Shown piece by piece: positions 24,714-33,744 of a stretch of 64,000 nucleotides of DNA. This stretch comes from WTGU01 sp965242855 (lineage in GTDB: Bacteria > Pseudomonadota > Alphaproteobacteria > UBA828). The notes beneath the pieces were generated by a model. That model worked only from the letters and a program-made list of their open reading frames with translations, did not search any database and had not been told where the DNA came from. Position 1 is the stretch's first letter. The number at the start of each line of letters is the position of its first letter. Location: positions 2,666,001 through 2,730,000 of the forward strand of contig OZ251509.1 of NCBI GenBank assembly GCA_965242855.1. Reading direction: 5' to 3'. The position numbers and the translations under genes are program-made.

Positions 24714-25640
24714 CTACCGCCGCGCGAAGCCCGGCATGGTCTCCTCGATGCCGTCGGGGTCGGCGTGGATGAAAACCTCCGCGCGCGGGAAGGCGCGGCG
24801 GAGGCGCGCCTCCACGGCGTCGGAAATCGCATGCGCCTGCAACAGGGTGAGCGAGCGGTCCATCTCGACATGGACCTGGATGAACGAATCGATGCCCGAA
24901 CGGCGGGTCCTGAGGTCGTGGCAATCCCGGACCTCCGGATGCTCCAGCACGATCGCCCGGATGCGTTCGCGCTCCTCGTCCGGGAATTCGCGGTCCATGA
25001 GCTGGCCCAAGGCGCCCAGCGCGATGCGGACGGCGGCATAGATTACGAAGCCCGCGATCAGAATCGCGATGATCGGATCGGCGAGACGCCAGCCGAGAAC
25101 CGTCGCCAGGACCAGCGCCACGATCACGCCGAGATTGACCAGGATGTCCGAGGCGTAATGCAGGGAATCGGCCTTGATCGCCACCGAGCGCGTCCGCCGC
25201 ACGACATAGCGCTGGTAGGCCACCAGCGCCAGCGTGAGAACGATCGCGGCTCCCATGACGGCGATGCCGACGAACTCCCGCTCGATCGGCGCCGGCTCGG
25301 CGATGCGACCGGCCGCCTCGACCAGGAGGAAGATTCCGGAGCCCGCGATGAACAGGGACTGGCCCAGGCCGGCGAGCGGCTCGGCCTTGCCGTGGCCGAA
25401 ACGGTGCTCCCTGTCCGGCGGCTTCAACGCCTGGCGCACGGCGAGGAGATTGATCAGGGAGGCGAGCACGTCCATGACCGAATCGGCGAGCGAGGAGAGG
25501 AGGCTCACGGAATCGGTCACGAGCCAGGCGCCGGCCTTGCCGACGATCAGCAGGGCGGCGGTCGCGACCGCGAGGCCGGTCGCCCGCCGCATCAGCCGCA
25601 CCTCCGCCGGCTCGATCGCGGTCGCGGGGCGGGCGTTCAT
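24714..25640 (-). CDS. Cation diffusion facilitator (FieF-like)
   Basis: Inner-membrane proton-coupled exporter of divalent metals such as Zn or Fe. Six transmembrane segments are evident; metal-binding pairs are LLSSLADSVMDVLASL (D-x-x-x-D) in TM2 and LHYASDILVNLG (H-x-x-x-D) in TM5. The cytosolic C-terminal domain carries HDLRTRRSGIDSFIQVHVEM and the final His/Asp cluster VFIHADPDGIEE. The start at 25640 gives 308 aa. It precedes alkA in an operon. Confidence 0.9.
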   Translation of the reverse strand: MNARPATAIEPAEVRLMRRATGLAVATAALLIVGKAGAWLVTDSVSLLSSLADSVMDVLASLINLLAVRQALKPPDREHRFGHGKAEPLAGLGQSLFIAGSGIFLLVEAAGRIAEPAPIEREFVGIAVMGAAIVLTLALVAYQRYVVRRTRSVAIKADSLHYASDILVNLGVIVALVLATVLGWRLADPIIAILIAGFVIYAAVRIALGALGQLMDREFPDEERERIRAIVLEHPEVRDCHDLRTRRSGIDSFIQVHVEMDRSLTLLQAHAISDAVEARLRRAFPRAEVFIHADPDGIEETMPGFARR

Positions 25641-25727
25641 GCGGGGCGCGTTCCGGTTCAGAGGGCCGCGTGCCGGACCGTCCGCCGCGGCGGATGGATT
25701 CCGTCGCCCGCTTATAGCATACTCGCG

Positions 25728-25751
25728 CCCGCCGCCCGGCCGGGCGGCGGG
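25728..25751. repeat. Perfect 24-base palindrome before the lipoprotein gene
   Basis: CCCGCCGCCCGG followed immediately by its reverse complement. It lies 28 bases before the ATG at 25780, after a TATAGC that could serve as -10 (25713-25718), so it would sit in the 5' leader or at the start of transcription. It could be an operator or an RNA hairpin. Confidence 0.6.
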
Positions 25752-25779
25752 AACGGAGCGAACGGAAGGAGCCACCGTC

Positions 25780-26274
25780 ATGAAGATCGCCAAACTGCTT
25801 TCCGTCGGGATTTTGTCGGCCGGCATGGTGACGGGCCTCGCGTCGTGCGAGTACGGCGAATACGCCATGGGGACGAAGGAAACCATCGGGCTGCTCGGCG
25901 GCGCGGCCGCCGGGGGGCTGGCCGGCTCGCAGATCGGCTCGAACAGCGGTCGGGATGTCGCTATCGGCGTCGGTACGCTGCTCGGCGCGTTCATCGGCCA
26001 GGAGATCGGCAAGTCGCTCGACAAGGCGGACCAGCTCTATGCCGCGCAGGCGACGGGCGCGGCGCTCGAGACCGGCCAGACGGGCCAGACCACGAGCTGG
26101 ACCAATCCGGACAGCGGCAACCGCGGGACGGTGACCCCGATCAAGACGGTCTATGCCGATTCGGGCGAGCCCTGCCGCGAATACCAGACGACGGTGACCG
26201 TCGGCGGAGAGACGGTGGACGCCTACGGGACCGCCTGCCGCAACCCGGACGGAACCTGGCGCATCGTCGACTGA
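25780..26274 (+). CDS. Outer-membrane lipoprotein, 17 kDa surface antigen type
   Basis: Signal peptide with lipobox GLASC (about residue 23) followed by a glycine-zipper: IGLLGGAAAGGLAGSQIGS and GTLLGAFIGQEIGKSLD, typical of the rickettsial 17-kDa antigen/SlyB-like family. The C-terminal CREYQTTVTVGGETVDAYG and CRNPDGTWRIVD are also family hallmarks. 164 aa; GGAAGGA stands 7 bases before the ATG. Likely stabilises the outer membrane. Divergent from the CDF gene. Confidence 0.88.
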   Translation: MKIAKLLSVGILSAGMVTGLASCEYGEYAMGTKETIGLLGGAAAGGLAGSQIGSNSGRDVAIGVGTLLGAFIGQEIGKSLDKADQLYAAQATGAALETGQTGQTTSWTNPDSGNRGTVTPIKTVYADSGEPCREYQTTVTVGGETVDAYGTACRNPDGTWRIVD

Positions 26275-26315
26275 ACGCCGCACCGGCCGCGCGCGGGCGG
26301 CGCGAGGGGCACGGG

Positions 26316-27161
26316 ATGCCGCAACCCGCCGGAAACGAGGCGCCCATGGCGGACGCGGCGCCGCTGATGGCGGGCAAGCGCGGCGTCGTGATGGGCGTCG
26401 CCAATGCGCGTTCTCTGGCCTGGGGCATCGCCCGGACGCTGGCCACGCACGGCGCCGAACTGGCCTTCACGTTCCAGGGCGAGGCCATCGAGAAGCGCGT
26501 CAGGCCGCTCGCCGAGTCGGTCGGCGCGGACCTCCTGCTGCCATGCGACGTCACCGACGAGGGCAGCATCGACGGCGTGTTCGACGCGCTCGCCCACCGC
26601 TGGGGCGGACTCGACTTCCTGGTCCACGCGATCGCCTATTCCGACCGCGAGGAGCTGAAGGGGCGCTACGTCGACACCACCCTCGACAACTTCCAGACGA
26701 CGCTGCGCATCTCCTGCTACTCGTTCACCGCGCTTTGCCGGCGGGCGGCGGCCCTGATCGGCGAGGACGGCGGCAGCCTGCTCACCCTCACCTACATGGG
26801 GGCGGAGCGCTGGATGCCGCATTACAACGTCATGGGCGTCGCCAAGGCCGCGCTGGAAGCGAGCGTGCGCTACCTCGCCGCCGACCTGGGCCGCCGCAAC
26901 ATCCGGGTCAACGCCATCTCGGCGGGGCCGGTCAAGACGCTGGCGGCGTCGGGCATCGGGGATTTCCGCTACATCCTGAAGTGGAACGAGCTGAATTCGC
27001 CGCTCCGGCGCGGCGTCACCATCGAGGATGTCGGCGGCGCCGCCGCCTACCTGCTGAGCGACCTCGCGCGCGGCGTCACCGGCGAGATCCATCACGTCGA
27101 TTGCGGCTACCACGTGGTCGGCATGAAGCACCCGGACGCGCCCGACATCGCGGTCGCGTGA
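26316..27161 (+). CDS. fabI: Enoyl-[acyl-carrier-protein] reductase (NADH)
   Basis: Final reductase of fatty acid elongation. GVVMGVANARSLAWGIA is the FabI version of the NAD loop, and the catalytic Tyr-(x6)-Lys is seen in PHYNVMGVAKAALE. NAISAGPVKTLAASGIGDF is the substrate-loop region targeted by triclosan in other bacteria. An alternative ATG at 26346 (MADAAPLMAGKRG) gives a more usual N-terminus; both have GAGG-like sites. About 271-281 aa. Clustered with aroC, as in many alphaproteobacteria. Confidence 0.92.
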   Translation: MPQPAGNEAPMADAAPLMAGKRGVVMGVANARSLAWGIARTLATHGAELAFTFQGEAIEKRVRPLAESVGADLLLPCDVTDEGSIDGVFDALAHRWGGLDFLVHAIAYSDREELKGRYVDTTLDNFQTTLRISCYSFTALCRRAAALIGEDGGSLLTLTYMGAERWMPHYNVMGVAKAALEASVRYLAADLGRRNIRVNAISAGPVKTLAASGIGDFRYILKWNELNSPLRRGVTIEDVGGAAAYLLSDLARGVTGEIHHVDCGYHVVGMKHPDAPDIAVA

Positions 27162-27213
27162 GGAGCGGGCCGCCGCCGGACGCGGCGCCCGCCGCCGACC
27201 CCCGCCGCCGATC

Positions 27214-28284
27214 ATGGCAAGCAACGGCTTCGGCACCCTCTTCCGTTTCACGACCTGGGGCGAGAGCCACGGCCCGGCGATCGGCTGCGTCGTGGACGGC
27301 GCCCCGCCGCGCCTCCCCCTGGCCGAGGCCGACATCCAGGCCGCGCTCGACCGGCGCAAACCGGGCGGGTCGCGGTTCGTCTCCCAGCGCCGGGAGCCGG
27401 ACCGCGTGCGCATCCTCTCGGGCGTGTTCGAAGGCCGCACGACCGGCGCGCCCATCGCCCTCGTGATCGAGAACGAGGACGCGCGCGGCCGCGACTACGC
27501 CGCGCTCGAAGGCGTTTATCGCCCGGGCCATGCCGACTTCACCTACGACGCCAAATACGGCATCCGCGACCATCGGGGCGGCGGCAGGGCCAGCGCGCGG
27601 GAAACGGCGATGCGGGTGGCCGCCGGCGCCGTCGCCCGCAAGATCCTGGGGGAGCCGGTCTCCGTCCGCGGCGCCCTCGTCCGGGTCGGCGCCGAGGCCG
27701 TCGACCGGCGCCGCTGGGACTGGGCGGAAACGGCGCGAAACCCGTTCTTCTGCCCCGATGCCGGGGCCGTCCCCGCCTGGGAAGCGCTGCTGGACGAGAC
27801 GCGCCGCGCCGGCTCGTCGGTGGGAGCCGTCGTCGAAGTCGTCGCCGAAGGGGTGCCGGCCGGCCTGGGCGCGCCGGTCTACGGCAAGGTCGATGCCGAT
27901 CTCGCCGCCGCGATGATGAGCATCAACGCCGTCAAGGGGGTGGAGATCGGCGCCGGCTTCGCTGCGGCCGGGCTGCACGGCGAGGAGAACGCCGACGAGA
28001 TCCGCATCGAGAAGGGAACGCCGCGCTTCCTCGACAACAGGGCGGGTGGCGTGCTGGGCGGCATCACCACCGGCCAGCCCCTCGTCGTGCGCTTCACCGT
28101 CAAGCCGACCAGTTCGATCCGCGTCCCGCGCCGCACCGTCACCCGCGACGGCGCGGAAACGGAGGTTTCGACCGAGGGGCGGCACGACCCTTGCGTCGGC
28201 ATCCGCGCCGTGCCGGTAGGCGAGGCGATGATGGCATGCGTGCTGGCGGACCATCTGCTGCGCCATCGCGCGCAGTGCGGTTAG
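27214..28284 (+). CDS. aroC: Chorismate synthase
   Basis: Last enzyme of the shikimate pathway; needs reduced FMN. Family signatures are GESHGPAIGCVVDG, GHADFTYDAKYGIRDHRGGG (with the conserved RDHRGGGR), and C-terminal RHDPCVGIRAVPVGEAM. 356 aa is standard. It follows fabI by 52 bases. No anomalies. Confidence 0.96.
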   Translation: MASNGFGTLFRFTTWGESHGPAIGCVVDGAPPRLPLAEADIQAALDRRKPGGSRFVSQRREPDRVRILSGVFEGRTTGAPIALVIENEDARGRDYAALEGVYRPGHADFTYDAKYGIRDHRGGGRASARETAMRVAAGAVARKILGEPVSVRGALVRVGAEAVDRRRWDWAETARNPFFCPDAGAVPAWEALLDETRRAGSSVGAVVEVVAEGVPAGLGAPVYGKVDADLAAAMMSINAVKGVEIGAGFAAAGLHGEENADEIRIEKGTPRFLDNRAGGVLGGITTGQPLVVRFTVKPTSSIRVPRRTVTRDGAETEVSTEGRHDPCVGIRAVPVGEAMMACVLADHLLRHRAQCG

Positions 28285-28298
28285 GGAGGAGGCGGGCC

Positions 28299-28889
28299 AT
28301 GCCGACGCGACGACGCGCGCGAGGGGGGAACCCGGTCCACGGGCTGCGCCTGCCGGACCAGCGCAAGGTGGCGCCGGAGATCCGCGCCGTCTTCGCCAAA
28401 TGTCTCGACAAGATCGGCTTCGTCCCCAACGTCCTCCGCTCCTACACGCTGCGGCCGCGCAAGTTCGAGCTGTTCCGCCGCTACAACAACGAGTTGATGC
28501 TCGGGGAATCGGGCCTTTCCACGTTGGAGCGCGAGATGATCGCCGTCGTCGTCTCCTGCGTGAACCATTGCCATTACTGCCTGGTCGCCCATGGCGCCGC
28601 CGTCCGCGCGCTCTCGGGCGATCCGGTCCTGGGCGACCAGCTCGTCGCCAACTACCGCGCGGCGCCCTTGAACACGCGCCGGCGGGCGATGCTCGACTTC
28701 GCGTGGAAGCTCAGCACGCGGCCCGACGAGGTGGGCGCGGCCGACCGGGCGGCGCTGCGCGCGGCGGGATTCGCCGACGCGGACATCTTCGACATCGCCG
28801 AGGTCGCCGGCTTCTACAACATGACCAACCGCCTCGCCGCCGCCATCGACATGCGCCCCAACGCGGACTACCACCGCATGGGGCGGTAG
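28299..28889 (+). CDS. Peroxidase-related AhpD-like (carboxymuconolactone decarboxylase fold) protein
   Basis: AhpD-like helical protein. The redox motif is CVNHCHYCLVAHG (E-x-x-x-x-C-x-x-C-x-x-H type), preceded by LSTLEREMIAVVVS. FDIAEVAGFYNMTNRLAAAI matches the peroxidase-related subfamily with GFYNMTNR. 196 aa; the start at 28299 has GGGAGGAGG upstream. Probably a thiol peroxidase or disulfide reductase component; substrate unknown. 14 bases after aroC. Confidence 0.87.
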   Translation: MPTRRRARGGNPVHGLRLPDQRKVAPEIRAVFAKCLDKIGFVPNVLRSYTLRPRKFELFRRYNNELMLGESGLSTLEREMIAVVVSCVNHCHYCLVAHGAAVRALSGDPVLGDQLVANYRAAPLNTRRRAMLDFAWKLSTRPDEVGAADRAALRAAGFADADIFDIAEVAGFYNMTNRLAAAIDMRPNADYHRMGR

Positions 28890-28899
28890 CGGCGGCCGG

Positions 28900-29694
28900 T
28901 CATCGCCGCGGTCCACCGGTCGCCCCGACCTGCCGAACCCCCCACTTCGCCATGAATCGCCGGCGATCCATCTCCCGTTCCCTGTCGCGCATGGTCGGGT
29001 GCGTGTAGCCGCCGGGATCGTGCGTGAAGGTCGCCCGATGGGTGGCGAACATCCGTACTCCCCCCCCCCCTACGCATTGCATCCCGAAGTCGTACAATTC
29101 GAACCAGAAGTCATATCGCGGATCGAAGTTCACACGTTCGAAAACCGCGGTCCGCGCCAGCATCTGCGAGCTTGGGATATCCGACGCGATCATATCGAGG
29201 CCGAGTCGATCAAGATCCTGCGGCCACGTGAACGTCTTGTGCACCGTTCTTTCTTCGCCGAGCCGGCCAAACGCGATGTGTTGAGCCAGATCGCGCCATT
29301 TGCCGTCGTTCACATTGCGCTGTGCGCCGAGGAGAATATCGATGTCGTCATGCAGCCTCATCAAACGCATCATTTCCGCGATCGCGCCGTCGTCGGCGCA
29401 TTTACTGTCGTCGCTGAAGAACAAGAACTCCGTTTCCGCCCGTCCGGCGAGCTGGTATCGCGCTTCGCTCGGGCCGGTCAGACGGCCCGCCTCGATGACG
29501 GAAAGGGCGGGGAACTCGACGGCAAGCTGGGAGAGCCGTTCGCACGGATTCGGGGCGCTGTTCCAGACGAGGACCCGATCAACCAAGCCGTCCGCGAGGC
29601 ATGCTTCCACGCATTTGCGCAACTTGGCCGGTCTGCCGCATGTCGGGATCGCCGCCGTCACGCCCGGTTTAAAACGTTTTCGCCAGCGGAACAT
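28900..29694 (-). CDS. Glycosyltransferase-like protein with an intragenic G11 tract
   Basis: Family 2-like transferase: GVTAAIPTCGRPAKLRKCVE at the N-terminus and FLFFSDDSKCADDGAI with the Asp pair replacing D-x-D. 264 aa. The interior codes for CVGGGGVRMF through a run of eleven G residues (29060-29070 as C on the plus strand); a gain or loss of one G would truncate the protein about 55 residues before the end. GC is lower than in neighbours. It lies downstream of bolA on the same strand, separated by 31 bases. Target glycan unknown. Confidence 0.7.
   Translation of the reverse strand: MFRWRKRFKPGVTAAIPTCGRPAKLRKCVEACLADGLVDRVLVWNSAPNPCERLSQLAVEFPALSVIEAGRLTGPSEARYQLAGRAETEFLFFSDDSKCADDGAIAEMMRLMRLHDDIDILLGAQRNVNDGKWRDLAQHIAFGRLGEERTVHKTFTWPQDLDRLGLDMIASDIPSSQMLARTAVFERVNFDPRYDFWFELYDFGMQCVGGGGVRMFATHRATFTHDPGGYTHPTMRDREREMDRRRFMAKWGVRQVGATGGPRR
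29060..29070 (-). repeat. Homopolymeric G11 tract inside the glycosyltransferase gene
   Basis: Eleven consecutive C on the plus strand, G in the coding strand, in a genome where most runs are 5-7 long. Length 11 keeps the frame open, so the allele seen here is ON. Long G tracts in surface-modifying genes are the classical substrate for slipped-strand phase variation. Confidence 0.85.
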
Positions 29695-29725
29695 CGATGC
29701 ATTTCCTCCTCCGTCGAGGCGCCGC

Positions 29726-30004
29726 CTACGCCGTGCCGTCTTCCTCGGGCGCGAGGGCCTTGAGCGACAGCGCGTGGACTCGGTCCTTCAGCTCCTGCGC
29801 GAGAACTTCGTGGACCAAGCGTTGGCGGGCGATGCGGGAGAGGCCGGTGAAGCGGGGCGAGACGATCTCCACCCGGAAGTGCGTCTCGCCGCCGGGCCGC
29901 GCGCCGGCGTGTCCGGCGTGCCGCGCCGATTCGTCCACGATGTCGAGGCGAAGCGGGCCGAGCGCGGCGCCCAGCTTGCGCCGGATGGAAGCCTGGACCG
30001 ACAT
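29726..30004 (-). CDS. bolA: BolA family protein
   Basis: Small Fe-S trafficking/regulatory protein that partners monothiol glutaredoxins. Signature: MSVQASIRRKLGAALGPLRL, HAGHAGARPGGETHFRVEIV with the invariant His in the FRVEIVSPRF strand, and QRLVHEVLAQELKDRVHALS. 92 aa. Divergent from the J-domain gene (120-base intergenic region), an arrangement common in alphaproteobacteria together with cobS-cobT. Confidence 0.9.
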   Translation of the reverse strand: MSVQASIRRKLGAALGPLRLDIVDESARHAGHAGARPGGETHFRVEIVSPRFTGLSRIARQRLVHEVLAQELKDRVHALSLKALAPEEDGTA

Positions 30005-30124
30005 CCCGGAAGTCCCCCGCCGCGTCGTCGCGCGCGCCCATCCTGGCGCCGGCGCCGCCAGCCGGTCAAGGTTGCCCCGCCCGGGCCCGAGCGGCATAGT
30101 GGGCCGCGGGACGGGAGCCGGAGG

Positions 30125-30685
30125 ATGGAACGCGGCACTTGGTTCGAGGCGGAAGACGCGCGCGTCCGCTTGTGCGAGGTCCTCGGCTGCAACCGCCCGG
30201 CAGACCACCGGGCGCCGCGCGCGCCGAACGATCTGCGCTCCTACCGCTGGTTCTGCCTCGACCACGCGCGCGACTACAACCGGTCGTGGAACTTCTTCGC
30301 CGGATGGAGCCAGGGCGACATCGAGCGCTTCCAGCGCGACGACGTGACCGGCCATCGCCCGACCTGGCCCATCGGGCGGACCTCGGACGGGAGCCTGCGG
30401 GAAGACCTCGACGCGGCGTTCCGGACCTTCCGGCGCGAATGGCGCGGCCCCGACGAGGCGCGGGAGGAGCGCCGGGCCGCCGCCGTAGACGCGGGCGGCG
30501 CGCGGCGGGCGGCCCTGGCGGTGCTCGACCTGGCGCCCCCCTTCGACCTGGAGGCGTTGAAGCGGCGCTACAAGGCGCTGGTCAAGCGGCACCACCCGGA
30601 CGCCAACGGCGGCTCGCGGGAGTCGGAGGAGCTTTTGAAACGCATCAATCACGCCTATAATTATTTGCTGAAGGAATGCTCGTAG
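30125..30685 (+). CDS. J-domain (DnaJ-like) protein
   Basis: 186 aa with a C-terminal J domain: DLEALKRRYKALVKRHHPDA carries the HPD motif (after RH), followed by LLKRINHAYNYLLKE. The N-terminal half has FCLDHARDYNRSWNFFAGWS, a conserved pattern of this alphaproteobacterial DnaJ-like family. Probably stimulates an Hsp70. The start at 30125 follows GGAG. Its stop lies 74 bases before the cobS start. Confidence 0.87.
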   Translation: MERGTWFEAEDARVRLCEVLGCNRPADHRAPRAPNDLRSYRWFCLDHARDYNRSWNFFAGWSQGDIERFQRDDVTGHRPTWPIGRTSDGSLREDLDAAFRTFRREWRGPDEAREERRAAAVDAGGARRAALAVLDLAPPFDLEALKRRYKALVKRHHPDANGGSRESEELLKRINHAYNYLLKECS

Positions 30686-30759
30686 GCTGGAGCCGCGGCG
30701 GCGGCTCGGCCGAGATTGGCGCGGCCGCCGGTGGCGGCCTTCTTTATGCAGGGGGGGTC

Positions 30760-31761
30760 ATGGGCCAGAGCGAGGCAGAGGCGAGCGACGGGGGGCCGCG
30801 GGTGCCGGACATCCGGGTCTCCATCCGCCAGACTTTCGGCATCGATACGGACATGGACGCGCCGGCCTTCTCGGAGCTGTCCGACCACGTCCCGGAGGTC
30901 GACACCGCCTACCGCTTCGACCGCGACACGACGCTGACCATCCTCGCCGGCTTCGCGCACAACCGCCGGGTGATGATCCAGGGCTATCACGGTACGGGCA
31001 AGTCGACTCACATCGAACAGGTGGCGGCGCGCCTCAACTGGCCCTGTATCCGCATCAACCTCGACAGCCACATCAGCCGTATCGACCTGATCGGGAAGGA
31101 CGCCATCGTCGTCCGCGACGGCGTGCAGGTGACGGAGTTCCGCGAGGGGCTGCTGCCCTGGGCCCTCCAGAACCCGACGGCGCTCGTCTTCGACGAGTAC
31201 GACGCCGGCCGCCCGGACGTGATGTTCGTGATCCAGCGCATCCTGGAGGTCGACGGCAAGCTGACCCTGCTCGATCAGAACCGGGTGGTGCGGCCGCACT
31301 CGGCGTTCCGCATCTTCTCGACCACCAACACGGTGGGCCTCGGCGACACGACCGGGCTCTACCACGGGACGCAGCAGATCAACCAGGGGCAGATGGATCG
31401 CTGGAACCTGGTGGCGACGCTCAACTATCTCGGGCACGACGAGGAAGTGAACATCGTGCTGGCGAAGGTGCCTTCCTACGACACCGAGGAGCGCCACAAG
31501 CTGATCCACGCGATGGTCGAGGTGGCGGCACTCTCCCGCGCGGGCTTCATGGCGGGCGACGTCTCCACCGTCATGTCGCCGCGCACGGTCATCCACTGGG
31601 CGGAGAACGCGGACATCTTCGGCGACGTGGGCTACGCCTTCCGCACCACCTTCGTGAACAAGTGCGACGAAATGGAACGGCCGATCGTCGCCGAGTATTT
31701 CCAGCGCTGCCTCGGGATGGAGCTTCCGGAATCCTCGGCGCCGGCGGGGGCCAGGGCCTGA
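30760..31761 (+). CDS. cobS: Aerobic cobaltochelatase subunit CobS
   Basis: AAA+ ATPase of the CobNST complex, which inserts cobalt into hydrogenobyrinic acid a,c-diamide. Walker A is IQGYHGTGKSTHIEQVAARL, Walker B is ALVFDEYDAGRPDVMFVIQ, and sensor 1 is RIFSTTNTVGLGD. 333 aa. The start at 30760 (MGQSEAEAS) is chosen over an in-frame ATG at 30676 that would overlap the J-domain gene; a G7 run stands just upstream. Adjacent cobT confirms the assignment. cobN is not in this window. Confidence 0.93.
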   Translation: MGQSEAEASDGGPRVPDIRVSIRQTFGIDTDMDAPAFSELSDHVPEVDTAYRFDRDTTLTILAGFAHNRRVMIQGYHGTGKSTHIEQVAARLNWPCIRINLDSHISRIDLIGKDAIVVRDGVQVTEFREGLLPWALQNPTALVFDEYDAGRPDVMFVIQRILEVDGKLTLLDQNRVVRPHSAFRIFSTTNTVGLGDTTGLYHGTQQINQGQMDRWNLVATLNYLGHDEEVNIVLAKVPSYDTEERHKLIHAMVEVAALSRAGFMAGDVSTVMSPRTVIHWAENADIFGDVGYAFRTTFVNKCDEMERPIVAEYFQRCLGMELPESSAPAGARA

Positions 31762-31776
31762 GCGGGGCCGCGCGGC

Positions 31777-33630
31777 GTGTCCCAGCGGGAAAGCCCGGTC
31801 GAGACCTTCCAGCGCGCCGTCGGCTCCGCCTTGCGGGCGATCGCCGGCGAGGCGGGAAGCGCGCTTCAGGTCTCGTTCGACGCGGACCGGCCCCAGGTCG
31901 CGGGCGGCCATGCCCAGCTCCCGTTCCCCGCGCGCGAACTCAACCCGCTGGACGTCGAGCTGGTGCGCGGCTCGGCAGACGCGCTGGCGCTGCGCCTGCG
32001 CCATCACGACGAAGCCGCCCACGCCCGGGCGCGCCCGCGCGGCCGGACCGCGCGCGCGATCTTCGACGCGATCGAGCAGGCGCGGGTGGAAGCCGTCGGC
32101 GCGCGACGGCTCGCGGGCGTCGCGGTCAATCTCGATTCGGCTCTCGAACAGAGCTGCCGCCGCAAGGGGCACGGCCAAAGCGCCGCCCCTGAGGAAATCC
32201 CGATCGCCGAGGCGCTGGCCCTCCTGATGCGCGAGACGCTCACCGGCCGGACGCTGCCGGCGTCCGCCCGCCACATGGCCGACCTCTGGCGGCCCTGGTT
32301 CGAGTCGAAGGGCGGCGCGCGGGCGCGGCACCTCGCGCGCGCGATGCACGACCAGGCCACGTTCGCCAGGCACGCGCGGCTGCTGATCGAGGATCTGGAC
32401 CTCGCGGACGAAGACGTCGAAGACCCGGACGACACGGAGGAGCAATCGAGCCCGGAGCAGACGGAAGACGACGACGCGAGCCAGCCGGGCGAGGCCGAGC
32501 GCGGCGAGGAGATGGACCCGGACGGCGAGAGCGAGGCCGACGCGGAGGCGGGCGAGGACGCCGACGCCGCGCAGGAGGCCGATGACGACGCGGACGCCTC
32601 GATGAGCGAAGGCGAGGACGACGGCGACGAAGCCGGCCGCCGGCGCATGTATCCCGGCGCGGAGCCGGGCCAGAGGCGGGAGCCGCCCTACAAGGCCTAT
32701 ACCGTCCAGTTCGACGAAATAGTGACCGCCTCCGAGCTCTGCGACGCGGAGGAGCTGACCCGGCTCCGCCACCAGCTCGACCAGCAGCTTTCGCAGCTCC
32801 ACGGAGTCATCAGCCGCCTCGCGAACCGGCTGCAACGGCGCCTGCTTGCGCGCCAGACGCGCTCCTGGGAGTTCGACCTCGAGGAGGGGCTGCTGGACAC
32901 CGCGCGGCTCGCGCGCGTGGTGACCAACCCGCTCCACCCGCTTTCCTACAAGGCGGAGAAGGAGACGGCCTTCCGGGACACGATCGTGACGCTGCTGATC
33001 GACAACTCCGGCTCGATGCGCGGGCGCCCGATCATGGTGGCCGCGATGAGCGGGGACATCCTGGCCCGCACGCTGGAGCGCTGCGGCGTCAAGGTGGAGA
33101 TCCTGGGGTTCACCACCCGCGCCTGGAAGGGCGGCCAGTCGCGCGAGCGCTGGCTCGCCGAAGGGCGGAAGCGCGGCCCCGGGCGTCTCAACGATCTCCG
33201 CCACGTCATCTACAAGAACGCCGACGAGCCGTGGCGCCGGGCCCGCCGCGGCCTCGGGCTGATGCTGCGCGAAGGCCTGCTCAAGGAAAACATCGACGGC
33301 GAGGCGCTGCTCTGGGCGCACGAACGCCTGCTGGCGCGGCCGGAGGAACGGCGCATCCTGATGGTGATCTCCGACGGTGCTCCGGTCGACGACAGCACGC
33401 TCTCCGTCAACGCGCGCAACTACCTGGAACGCCACCTGCGCGCGGTGATCGCCTGGATCGAGGCCGTCTCGCCGGTGCAGCTCCTGGCCATCGGAATCGG
33501 CCACGACGTGACCCGGTATTACCGCCGCGCCGTCACCATCACCGACGCGGAGCAACTCGGCGGCACGATGACGGAGAACCTCGCCGCGCTCTTCGACGAA
33601 GAACCGCCCGCCCCGAAACGACTCACGTGA
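31777..33630 (+). CDS. cobT: Aerobic cobaltochelatase subunit CobT
   Basis: Partner of CobS in cobalt insertion. It starts with GTG 15 bases after cobS. The middle (about residues 210-290) is a long acidic linker rich in Asp/Glu, and the C-terminus is a von Willebrand A domain with a MIDAS motif, LLIDNSGSMRGRPIMVAAM, and LMVISDGAPVDDSTLS. 617 aa fits the family. With the B12-dependent nrdJ at 60.4 kb, this implies aerobic cobalamin synthesis. Confidence 0.93.
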   Translation: MSQRESPVETFQRAVGSALRAIAGEAGSALQVSFDADRPQVAGGHAQLPFPARELNPLDVELVRGSADALALRLRHHDEAAHARARPRGRTARAIFDAIEQARVEAVGARRLAGVAVNLDSALEQSCRRKGHGQSAAPEEIPIAEALALLMRETLTGRTLPASARHMADLWRPWFESKGGARARHLARAMHDQATFARHARLLIEDLDLADEDVEDPDDTEEQSSPEQTEDDDASQPGEAERGEEMDPDGESEADAEAGEDADAAQEADDDADASMSEGEDDGDEAGRRRMYPGAEPGQRREPPYKAYTVQFDEIVTASELCDAEELTRLRHQLDQQLSQLHGVISRLANRLQRRLLARQTRSWEFDLEEGLLDTARLARVVTNPLHPLSYKAEKETAFRDTIVTLLIDNSGSMRGRPIMVAAMSGDILARTLERCGVKVEILGFTTRAWKGGQSRERWLAEGRKRGPGRLNDLRHVIYKNADEPWRRARRGLGLMLREGLLKENIDGEALLWAHERLLARPEERRILMVISDGAPVDDSTLSVNARNYLERHLRAVIAWIEAVSPVQLLAIGIGHDVTRYYRRAVTITDAEQLGGTMTENLAALFDEEPPAPKRLT

Positions 33631-33744
33631 TCCCGGCCCGCGCGCCGATGGCGAACGTTTCGATGTAGTCACAATGTAGTCTTGTTCCGGGAAACAGGAC
33701 GGGACAGGGTGCGGCGACCGTCGCACCCTCGGGAAGGCCATGTC

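Noticed and set aside
24765..27161. A 798-aa reading frame ending in fabI
   Set aside because: The upstream two thirds are antisense to the CDF gene and pass through the lipoprotein gene; the enzyme needs only about 271-281 residues.
30751..30757. G7 run before cobS as a phase-variation tract
   Set aside because: Seven G is within normal range for this GC content and cobS is a housekeeping gene.
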